10,838 bases of DNA from XYB2-FULL-45-11 sp964360375 (GTDB lineage Bacteria > Patescibacteriota > Patescibacteriia > UBA9934 > GWF2-40-263): positions 1 through 10,838 of the forward strand of contig CAYHWG010000035.1 of assembly GCA_964360375.1 (NCBI GenBank). The letters are read 5' to 3'. Position numbers and translations under genes: made by a program. Positions 1 to 6,126 of the stretch are shown here, piece after piece. Position 1 is the stretch's first letter. Each line of letters starts with the position of its first letter. Under the pieces are notes generated by a model that saw only the letters and a program-made list of their open reading frames with translations, was not told where the DNA came from and did not search any database.

Positions 1-2735
1 ACCATGACACGCATGTTTGAATCTCCGCCATGAATATTGCTCATGTTATCTGGTGGACCTGTAAATTTCACACGTGGGGATGTTGTGTCTCCACCAAATC
101 CTCCTGTTGTTCCCGCAAAAAGAGAGAAATTATAAGCAGGACTTGAATCCGTCGATAGAATAGAAAATGCTCCTTGGACGCGTTTCTCACCGTATCCATC
201 CTTAAAAGCCACAAGATCATAGGATCCTGGAGGAACACTTGAAAGAGCATAAGCTCCGCCCGCACAAGACGCTGACGTCGTATTAAAAGCTGTTCCGTCA
301 GCAAATACCGTTACTCCTGAGAGACAAGCACTTGATGAATCCGTGGTCGCACCGATTAATTTATGTGTTGTCGCGAGAGCAGCAATGGTGATGGTAATCG
401 GTGTTACTCCGTCTCGTTGTTTAAAATTGGAGGTATTTGATCCGTCAGACGCCGACAAGTAGTATCGAATGCCGTTTGATCCGGAATTTACCGCATCAAC
501 ATCTGCTTGTGGAATGGTATAGCTGTAATAGCCGGAACCCACCAGAACTCCTGAAACAGAAGTACCTGTAGCAGGACTGCAGGATGTACTGCTGTTACAA
601 TACAAAAGATTTGTTGTTAAAGCTGGAGAACTTGAAGATGTCGCGATGTTGTCCATGACTCGAGCAAAAATCGTTCTGTTTGCTCCTGTTGCAATCTGCA
701 TAACAGGACGATGCATAATCTGTGGAGGAACAACGTCTGTAATGGAGGAAACGGTTGTCAGGCTTCTGATTGGAGTTAATTCAACCGGTGTATTTGAATC
801 AGAAAAGGTAGACAAATCTTGTGAATATGTTCTTACTTGCCAATAATACGTCGTGTTAGGCGCAAGAGGTGTTGGATGGGTGAGAGGGCGAAATTTTCCA
901 TCCCCATAGTCAATGTTACAAGAGGTTAAAGAACAATGACTTCCGTTTGCATTGGAAGAGCTGGATGGTTTTGGAAAGACATAATCCCAAAGAGCAGATC
1001 CCGAAAAATTCGAAGTTGATTTCAACGTAACACGATAGGTGTTAACCGTACTTGCACTTGAAGGATTGAAATTGAATCCGGGAGGCATTTGTACGTTACT
1101 TGCCCCATCTGTTGGCAACAATAATGTCAAACCTGATGCTCCTGCAGCAAACACGCTAAATGCATTTGGAATCAAGACAACTTCTGTTCCTGTTGTGACT
1201 TTTACATCATGTGCACCAACCGTTGCACTTGCTCCGATCGTTGCTGTCAATGTGATACCTGTTGCATTTGATGCAGAGACTGCAGAAGTAATATTTGAAT
1301 CATTGCTGCCTCCTGAAATAAATTGAACAGTGCTTGAACTGGAAAAATGTGTGTTCGCTCCTGTGATAAAAATGGACATTCCTGTGCTTGATTGTGCCGC
1401 TCCAGACGGATTTACACCGGTAATTCCGGGTACGCTTCCACCAGCAGATGCAACGTTAATGGTAAAAGATTTTGTCACCGTCGCAGGCGAACCAGCATTA
1501 TCCGTCACCTTAATCATGACTGAATAGACACCTGGATTAGCAGAAATAGCGGCACCTGATGTGTTAAACAACTTTCCCGTTGTATTGTCCGCTGTATCTG
1601 TCAAACTATTCAATCCAATACTTGCCAGAGTTGCTGCATCTGTAGACGAATTTGCTCGCCATTTATACCCAGAACCGATCGTTCCTCCGGAAGCAGATAA
1701 AACGAGAAGGGGTGTGCTTGATGCGTACGTTGATCCAACAGTGACATTTGGAATGACGGCTGTTGTAATAAAAAGAGGATTAAGGATCGAAACAGTTGTT
1801 GTAGCCAATGCGTTTCCGCTCATGTCCGCAATTTTATTTGATCCAGCTGCCATCGTTGCAGCTCCAAGATCACCAGCATCAAGATTGCCGCTCATGGTGA
1901 TGTTCGCAAAATCTTGTGAGGCTGTGTGTGAAACATTCGAAATTGTTTGTGCGGATCCAGCACCATCTGTATACACAAAATCGCTTGCTGTGAGATTTCC
2001 TCCACCAACTTTCTGCACGGGTTTGTTAAATTTAACCGTAATCAAACCGCTTGCTGAGGATCCGCCTACACTTATAATGGAAGCGGGGGCTGTGTCAGCT
2101 CTCAAATTATTTATTGTGAAATCCGCCGTTGGTCCGTTTCCGTCGCTTGTCATGACGCCGGAAGCAGGAACCGTTGCTGCGATAAGAACATTATTGACTA
2201 ATGAACTTGATGTTTTTACCGCAACGTAAAAAATGGAAGCAGCTCCATTTGGTAATGATGGTGCTGTCGCTGGAGTAAGAATAAAATTATTTCCTGAAAA
2301 AGCAGGATTACTCGCTAGTGTAATAACAGCATCAGTCCCATCAAAACTTCCTGGGGTTCCGCCCGCATCATTATACAAAGCAACACCTGAAGTGTTATTT
2401 GTTGCAAGGTTTGCAAGCGAACTTGTGGCAAATCCTGAACCGCTAAAATTCACCTGTATGGATGTGAGAGTGGATGTTGAGGTCGGAGTAATCGTAACTT
2501 TTGCAATCGCATTTGCAGGAGAATTTGCCGGAACAGGAGCTCCAGGAAAGTTTGCGTTTATCGTTCCGTTTGTCACCGTGATCGCTGGAGCCGCAAACGC
2601 AAACTCAGCAGTAAGTAAACCAAGCGGAGCGGAGACATTCCACAAAAGTGTGGAAGCAACTAAAAAAAGTGTCCCTAAACGCTTCGCTATTTTTGAAGCA
2701 TCTCGAACACTTTTACGTAAAAAAGAATAAAGCAT
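1..2735 (-). CDS. Large secreted multi-domain Ig-like surface protein (C-terminus outside window)
   Basis: An uninterrupted minus frame runs from the ATG at 2735 to the window edge, giving at least 911 residues with no stop. Residues 1-48 look like a signal peptide: Arg/Lys-rich start, hydrophobic segment around 20-41, cleavage after FAFA. The mature chain is rich in Ser, Thr, Ala, Asn and Gly. Domains inferred by eye: a beta-rich region 50-205; an SbsA-like Ig domain about 212-315 (ITVKFNKPV, then DMSGNAL); a putative-Ig (He_PIG-like) domain about 317-428 (VTVGSTYAS, KVTDNAG); an IPT/TIG-like domain about 432-525; an FN3-like domain about 530-660 (NTTYYWQVRTYS); and a CarboxypepD_reg/Cna-B-like domain about 789-878 (SVPPGSYDLVAFKDGYGEK). 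The last residues appear to start another Ig-like domain. This suggests an exported adhesin or surface protein; ligand and anchoring are unknown. An extended -10 box lies upstream, but there is no Shine-Dalgarno. Confidence 0.85.
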   Translation of the reverse strand, partial: MLYSFLRKSVRDASKIAKRLGTLFLVASTLLWNVSAPLGLLTAEFAFAAPAITVTNGTINANFPGAPVPANSPANAIAKVTITPTSTSTLTSIQVNFSGSGFATSSLANLATNNTSGVALYNDAGGTPGSFDGTDAVITLASNPAFSGNNFILTPATAPSLPNGAASIFYVAVKTSSSLVNNVLIAATVPASGVMTSDGNGPTADFTINNLRADTAPASIISVGGSSASGLITVKFNKPVQKVGGGNLTASDFVYTDGAGSAQTISNVSHTASQDFANITMSGNLDAGDLGAATMAAGSNKIADMSGNALATTTVSILNPLFITTAVIPNVTVGSTYASSTPLLVLSASGGTIGSGYKWRANSSTDAATLASIGLNSLTDTADNTTGKLFNTSGAAISANPGVYSVMIKVTDNAGSPATVTKSFTINVASAGGSVPGITGVNPSGAAQSSTGMSIFITGANTHFSSSSTVQFISGGSNDSNITSAVSASNATGITLTATIGASATVGAHDVKVTTGTEVVLIPNAFSVFAAGASGLTLLLPTDGASNVQMPPGFNFNPSSASTVNTYRVTLKSTSNFSGSALWDYVFPKPSSSSNANGSHCSLTSCNIDYGDGKFRPLTHPTPLAPNTTYYWQVRTYSQDLSTFSDSNTPVELTPIRSLTTVSSITDVVPPQIMHRPVMQIATGANRTIFARVMDNIATSSSSPALTTNLLYCNSSTSCSPATGTSVSGVLVGSGYYSYTIPQADVDAVNSGSNGIRYYLSASDGSNTSNFKQRDGVTPITITIAALATTHKLIGATTDSSSACLSGVTVFADGTAFNTTSASCAGGAYALSSVPPGSYDLVAFKDGYGEKRVQGAFSILSTDSSPAYNFSLFAGTTGGFGGDTTSPRVKFTGPPDNMSNIHGGDSNMRVM

Positions 2736-2773
2736 AAAAAATACGTGACGAATAATTATTTTTAATTAATTTG

Positions 2774-2782
2774 AGTATAACA
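2774..2782 (-). promoter_or_regulatory. Extended -10 promoter of the surface-protein gene
   Basis: On the minus strand TGTTATACT matches an extended -10 element (TGn followed by TATACT, five of six to consensus). Transcription would start near 2767 and give a leader of about 32 nt before the ATG at 2735. The leader is A/T-rich with no Shine-Dalgarno. I see no good -35 box at 16-18 nt spacing, so the call rests on the extended -10 alone. It lies between the MITE-like copy and the gene. Confidence 0.45.
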
Positions 2783-2817
2783 CAAAAAAATTAACAACTA
2801 CATGTTTTGGAAACTTA

Positions 2818-2978
2818 GAGACGTTGAAAAACTCTAAATTGTGTCATTGCGAGGAGGAGCCTTGCCTGCCGGCAGGCAGGTCATCGACGACGAAGCAATC
2901 TTTTCTCCGGAAATACAAGGATTACTTCGTCGTCGAACTCCTCGCAATGACAATAAAGATGAATTTTACAACAGTCTC
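2818..2978. mobile_element. MITE-like element, copy 1 (161 bp, ACTTA target duplication)
   Basis: A 161-bp non-coding element. Its ends are inverted: GAGACGTTGAAAAA on the left, and the right end reads GAGACTGTTGTAAAA when reverse-complemented. It is flanked on both sides by ACTTA (2813-2817 and 2979-2983), a perfect 5-bp target-site duplication. Inside are nested stems: an outer 15-bp stem (TGTCATTGCGAGGAG with its complement), an inner stem around CGACGACGAAG/CTTCGTCGTCG with one C-A mismatch, and a small hairpin on GCCTGCCGGCAGGC. Together these predict a three-way-junction fold. A copy of the same length, roughly 90% identical by eye, lies at 5963-6123 in the same orientation. No transposase is encoded, so it would have been mobilised in trans. 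Confidence 0.85.
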
Positions 2979-2994
2979 ACTTATCCACAAATAA

Positions 2995-3024
2995 AAAACC
3001 GACGTATGATGAAACGTCGGTTTT
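2995..3024 (-). terminator. Rho-independent terminator after tRNA-Thr
   Basis: An 11-bp stem pairs AAAACCGACGT (2995-3005) with ACGTCGGTTTT (3014-3024) around an 8-nt loop. On the minus strand it is followed by a run of T residues reaching 2993. It begins 10 nt past the tRNA-Thr CCA end, which fits termination of the tRNA transcript and possibly of the whole upstream operon. A T-run on the other strand (3021-3024) means it could also act bidirectionally. Confidence 0.85.
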
Positions 3025-3033
3025 ATCTTTTCA

Positions 3034-3109
3034 TGGAGCCGAGGGCGGGATTCGAACCCGCGACCTCTACTTTACGAAAGTATTGCTCTACCAACTGAGC
3101 TACATCGGC
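3034..3109 (-). tRNA. tRNA-Thr (anticodon CGT)
   Basis: A 76-nt tRNA read on the minus strand, with CCA encoded. It has a D arm GCTC/GAGC with loop AGTTGGTA, anticodon loop TTCGTAA giving anticodon CGT for the ACG threonine codon, and a perfect T arm GCGGG-TTCGAAT-CCCGC. Acceptor positions 1-5 and 7 pair with 66 and 68-72, and the discriminator is T. Two mispairs are visible: U6 against C67 in the acceptor stem, and A27 against G43 at the top of the anticodon stem. The gene starts 27 nt after the stop of the parvulin-like gene and I see no convincing own promoter, so it is probably co-transcribed with that operon. Confidence 0.93.
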
Positions 3110-3136
3110 TTAGACCGCATGAAGCGGCCAGAGATC

Positions 3137-4162
3137 TCATGATATTTTTATGAGTGTGCGTACTTTCACCTGTTTCAGATAATCTGTAACAACCTGCTGT
3201 AAGGACAGTTTTGGAATGGTCACGACGTATAGATGAATCTGTTCATCGGCTTCCTTCCCTTTTTTATCAACAACTTTAAAAAATGCGTATCCTTGGGCGA
3301 GATCAATGATCTCTGTTACATTGCCTTTTTCAACGTTTTTTACTTGATCTGACCATACCGCCGGCAAATCTGACACTTTCATGAGTCCCAAATCGCTTTT
3401 GATGGTTACTTCCGCTTGAATATGAACTTCATCCGCCACTTTCATAAAATCTTCACCAGAAGCGATGCGTTTTTTTGCGGATTCAATCAAATCACGTTTT
3501 GGTTGCTGTATTCCCTCGCTGCCCTGAATATAATCACTCACTTGCTCAGCTAATACGACATCTTCCACAATACGTCGCTTAAATTCTTCTGAAGACCATC
3601 CAAACATGTCTTGAAGTTGTTTTTTAAATAATTCTTCACTTGAAGATGTTTTAATGATGTTTTGATAAAAAGCTTCAACCTTACTTTGATCTAACACCTG
3701 GCCGTAATTTGAAGCCAGAATTTTTACCACCGCTTTATTCATCAACGTTGATTCCACAAGTTTATTAAATTGATCACCTTCTGGTTTTTCCGCATCTTGT
3801 CGTGAAGCAAAGTATTTTGTGAGGGCGTCACGTTCTTCGTAATATTGTTTGTAGGTGATCAAAGACCGTCCAACAACGATTGCAGGAAAAGGAATTTTTT
3901 GGGTGATCATCTGAACATTCTTATCAAGCGCTGAATGTTTGTAAACATAAACCGAAAGACCAGCGAATCCAATGATGACAAGTAATACGAGGGAAACAAG
4001 TACTTTCTTTTTTTGTGATATTTGTTCTGGTAGAATTTCACTTGATGCAGAACTTGGTTCTTGTTTGATCATGTGATCTTCGCCGTGATGCATTGCGCAC
4101 GCATCTGTGCCTGCACACAGATGTTCTTCTCCTGCATGTGTCTCTTCATTTTCATTCATCAT
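3137..4162 (-). CDS. Membrane-anchored parvulin/SurA-like peptidyl-prolyl isomerase
   Basis: A 341-residue protein with an N-terminal tail of about 53 residues, one membrane segment (54-74, preceded by KKK) and an extracytoplasmic part. By the positive-inside rule the tail is cytoplasmic. It is rich in His and Cys (H9, H14, C16, C22, H25, H26, H30), suggesting metal binding. Residues about 90-215 resemble the helical SurA-N/PrsA chaperone region. Residues about 220-300 resemble a parvulin (PpiC) domain: SGEDFMKVADEV, SDLGLMKVSDLP, EKGNVTEIIDLAQGYAFFKV. The usual first strand of that domain (ARHILV-like) is not seen before it; a similar strand, QIHLYVVTIPK, follows at 308-318. The likely role is folding of exported proteins; isomerase activity is uncertain. 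It is the last protein gene of the cluster, 14 nt after ftsB. The start is ATG-ATG (4162 or 4159), without Shine-Dalgarno. Confidence 0.8.
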   Translation of the reverse strand: MMNENEETHAGEEHLCAGTDACAMHHGEDHMIKQEPSSASSEILPEQISQKKKVLVSLVLLVIIGFAGLSVYVYKHSALDKNVQMITQKIPFPAIVVGRSLITYKQYYEERDALTKYFASRQDAEKPEGDQFNKLVESTLMNKAVVKILASNYGQVLDQSKVEAFYQNIIKTSSSEELFKKQLQDMFGWSSEEFKRRIVEDVVLAEQVSDYIQGSEGIQQPKRDLIESAKKRIASGEDFMKVADEVHIQAEVTIKSDLGLMKVSDLPAVWSDQVKNVEKGNVTEIIDLAQGYAFFKVVDKKGKEADEQIHLYVVTIPKLSLQQVVTDYLKQVKVRTLIKIS

Positions 4163-4176
4163 AAAACAAAATGGGC

Positions 4177-4605
4177 TTATTTATTGAAGAAGTAATACCA
4201 CCACTTCTGGGAATTGGCAAGAGGTTTTTGAATTCCAGATCCTTCTGCAACCAAACCGAGCGGATCTAAAGGATCTGCTCCTTTTGGCGTAGATTGAGAT
4301 CCAGCGCTATCGGATAAAATAACGACAGATTCTCCTGGTTTTTTAAGCCCGAGCTTGAGTCGTGCCTCTCGTTCAATATACGTCTCTGTTTGTACCGCTT
4401 GATACAGTTCGTTTAAAGAGCCATTTTGGGTTTGTAATGATTGCGCTTGTTTTTTTAGAGTTGCAATCTGAGCATCAATATCATGTCGACGGATCATTTC
4501 TCGACTAAATGAAAAAACGATGAGGAGGATCAAAAAAAGATTGACGAATGAAAAATATCGCCAACGAAACAATCGAAGAAAAAAAGGATCGGAAGTACGT
4601 GTCAT
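4177..4605 (-). CDS. FtsB/DivIC-family septum formation initiator
   Basis: A 142-residue bitopic protein. It has a short basic cytoplasmic N-terminus, one membrane helix at about 18-33 (FSFVNLFLILLIVFSF), a coiled coil at about 38-72, then YIEREARLKLGLKKPGE at 76-92, which is the hallmark of the DivIC/FtsB family (Pfam PF04977). Family members bridge FtsL and FtsQ/DivIB in the divisome and help activate septal peptidoglycan synthesis. The C-terminal tail (93-142) is Gly/Pro/Ser-rich and ends in an aromatic WWYYFF patch, possibly a partner-binding site (inference). The ATG overlaps the murE TGA by 4 nt (ATGA), so translation is probably coupled. I cannot say whether FtsB or DivIC is the better name. 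Confidence 0.88.
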   Translation of the reverse strand: MTRTSDPFFLRLFRWRYFSFVNLFLILLIVFSFSREMIRRHDIDAQIATLKKQAQSLQTQNGSLNELYQAVQTETYIEREARLKLGLKKPGESVVILSDSAGSQSTPKGADPLDPLGLVAEGSGIQKPLANSQKWWYYFFNK

Positions 4606-5939
4606 AGTCGTCTCAGGGCCTCACGCACAGCGATGCGATCATCCCAAGGAATCTTTTTTCCATGTGCAACAGCCATCACAGGTTCGCTTCCCTTTCCTGT
4701 AATGAGCACAAGATCGCCAGCCTGCGCAAGTCGGACCGCATAGTGAATCGCTTCGGCTCGATCGAGGATACGAAACAGATTGATCTGTTCTTTCTTTCCA
4801 TGCAAAATAGCAGAATCTGCAATGGTGTTAATAATTTCAACTGGATCGTCGTCATAGGGATCCTCGTTTGTGACAATCGTGATGTCATCATATGCCGCGG
4901 ACATCTCCCCCAAAATCTCACGACGTGCAACATCTCTCCCGCCGCCAGCTGACCCGACGACATGAATGATTTTTTTATGTGCAAACAATTTCAAACTCTC
5001 ATAAACGGCATTGAGTGCTGCTGGCTCATACGCATAATCCACGATGACAGAGAATGATTGCCCTTCGTCAATGCGTTCCAACCGACCTGGAACCGACGCG
5101 AGATGACTCACAGCATCGCGTAATAATTCCCATTCAAGACCAAGAGCGCGACACACAGACACAGCCGCAAGAACGTTCTCTAAATAAAAACGTCCGACAA
5201 GTTCCGCATGCCAATGCAAACCCGCAAGCATAAATCCGGTTGAGTTTGGTGCATACACAACATCTTCTGCGATCACTGGCACAATAGACATGGGTCGATC
5301 TTCTTCATCTTGAAAAATAACCGGATCAATTCCAAACCCAAACGAACGATCCAGACCAACAGACAAAAATTCTGATGCGTGCGGATCGTTTAAGTTTACG
5401 ACGGCTGTTTTTTCAAACACGTTCCCTTGAATTTTTTTTCTTCGCGACTGTTTTGTTTTTACGAAAAGTTCTTTTTTTGCAAGCTTATAATTTTCAAAAC
5501 TTCCGTGTGATTCAATATGTTCCGGAGTCAGATTCGTAAACACAACCACATCATAATTTATTCCGATGTGACGCGATTGCACAATACCTTGCGAAGATGT
5601 TTCGATAATTGCATATGAACATCCTGCTTGTACCATCTCGCGCAAACGCTTTTGTGTTTGAAATCGACCTAGCATCGTCATCTTTTGATCATTCACCCAT
5701 TCTCGATCTGCAACCTTAAAACTCGCCGTACCCGTCCAGCCAACACGTGCTCCCGCAAATTCAAGAATACGACCGATAAATTCCACGGTCGTCGATTTCC
5801 CATTTGTGCCCGTAACCCCGATCACCACAAGCTCTGACGATGGATGTCGATACAAAACATTCGCAAGCAATGCAAGCGTATAATGATATCGGTGCAACAT
5901 CGAAATCGGAAGCATTTTTTTAATCCATTGCTTCAACAT
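4602..5939 (-). CDS. murE: MurE-type UDP-MurNAc-tripeptide ligase lacking the N-terminal domain
   Basis: A 445-residue Mur ligase from the ATG at 5939. The family adds the third stem-peptide residue (meso-DAP or Lys) to UDP-MurNAc-L-Ala-D-Glu in the cytoplasm, using ATP. Visible motifs: P-loop GTNGKST at 44-50; IETSSQG at 112-118 (matches EVSSHG); LTPEHIESHG at 137-146; YKLAKKELF at 151-159, with K155 as the expected carbamylated lysine; DYAYEP at 301-306 (matches DYAHTP); and GGGRD at 332-336. Typical MurE has about 490 residues with the P-loop past residue 100; here it lies at 44, so the UDP-binding domain 1 is missing. The DNPR amino-acid-specificity motif is replaced by EDPYDDDP at 359-366. 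I chose the 5939 start because an upstream in-frame ATG at 5993 lies inside the MITE-like insertion and before the promoter. Confidence 0.88.
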   Translation of the reverse strand: MLKQWIKKMLPISMLHRYHYTLALLANVLYRHPSSELVVIGVTGTNGKSTTVEFIGRILEFAGARVGWTGTASFKVADREWVNDQKMTMLGRFQTQKRLREMVQAGCSYAIIETSSQGIVQSRHIGINYDVVVFTNLTPEHIESHGSFENYKLAKKELFVKTKQSRRKKIQGNVFEKTAVVNLNDPHASEFLSVGLDRSFGFGIDPVIFQDEEDRPMSIVPVIAEDVVYAPNSTGFMLAGLHWHAELVGRFYLENVLAAVSVCRALGLEWELLRDAVSHLASVPGRLERIDEGQSFSVIVDYAYEPAALNAVYESLKLFAHKKIIHVVGSAGGGRDVARREILGEMSAAYDDITIVTNEDPYDDDPVEIINTIADSAILHGKKEQINLFRILDRAEAIHYAVRLAQAGDLVLITGKGSEPVMAVAHGKKIPWDDRIAVREALRRL

Positions 5940-5948
5940 ACAAACACC

Positions 5949-5976
5949 ATTATACCACTTTTGAGACCGTTGAAAA
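5949..5976 (-). promoter_or_regulatory. murE promoter with extended -10, spanning the MITE edge
   Basis: On the minus strand TGGTATAAT (5957-5949) is a perfect extended -10. TTTTCA (5976-5971) lies 16 nt upstream, matches TTGACA at four of six positions, and falls inside the MITE-like element, whose edge is at 5963. Only 9 nt separate the -10 hexamer from the murE ATG at 5939, so the transcript would have a leader of roughly 0-3 nt. No Shine-Dalgarno is possible in that space. The -10 is strong evidence; the -35 role of the element is inference. Confidence 0.65.
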
Positions 5977-6123
5977 ACTACAAATTGTGTCATTGCGAGG
6001 AGGAGCCTTGCCTGCCGGCAGGCAGGTCATCGACGACGAAGCAATCTTTTTTCCCGAAATACAAAGATTGCTTCGTCGTCGAACTCCTCGCAATGACAAA
6101 AAGATGAGTGTTGCAACAGTCTC
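5963..6123. mobile_element. MITE-like element, copy 2 (161 bp) between the transglycosylase-like gene and murE
   Basis: Same length and orientation as the copy at 2818-2978, with about a dozen substitutions and two compensating 1-nt indels. The ends are GAGACCGTTG on the left and, reverse-complemented, GAGACTGTTG on the right. Stems: outer TGTCATTGCGAGGAG (5988-6002) with 6084-6098, 15 bp perfect; inner 20-bp perfect stem 6030-6049 with 6063-6082 around a 13-nt loop; and a small hairpin at GCCTGCCGGCAGGC. Flanks CTTTT (5958-5962) and CCTTT (6124-6128) match at four of five positions, a possible decayed target duplication that overlaps the TAA stop of the upstream gene. Removing the element and one flank leaves a 21-nt gap between the two genes, so it appears to have entered an operon. 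Confidence 0.85.
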
Positions 6124-6126
6124 CCT

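Noticed and set aside
1039..2730. Long plus-strand open frames (95, 65, 222 and 165 codons, all in one frame)
   Set aside because: They lie wholly antisense to the continuous minus-strand surface-protein gene, which has a signal peptide and recognisable domains. The plus products are low-complexity Ala/Val/Pro-rich shadows of its codon use.
2841..3098. Plus-strand 85-codon frame containing LPAGRQ and RAGFEPATSTL
   Set aside because: It is a translation of the MITE-like element followed by the antisense of tRNA-Thr, a well-known source of false genes.
3113..3129. Small GC-rich hairpin between the parvulin-like stop and tRNA-Thr
   Set aside because: The stem is 6 bp with a G-U pair and no T-run follows, so it is not a terminator; noted only as a possible tRNA leader structure.
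3137..4605. Alternative genetic code 25 (TGA as glycine)
   Set aside because: TGA terminates the parvulin-like gene and murE at sensible points, with coupled ATGA overlap at ftsB.
5940..5993. In-frame upstream ATG that would add 18 residues to MurE
   Set aside because: It lies inside the MITE-like element and upstream of the extended -10 promoter; the added residues match nothing in Mur ligases.
2818..6123. The repeat pair as a CRISPR array or integron attC sites
   Set aside because: Only two copies 3 kb apart, no spacers, no cas or integrase genes, and the inverted ends plus target duplication fit a transposable element.
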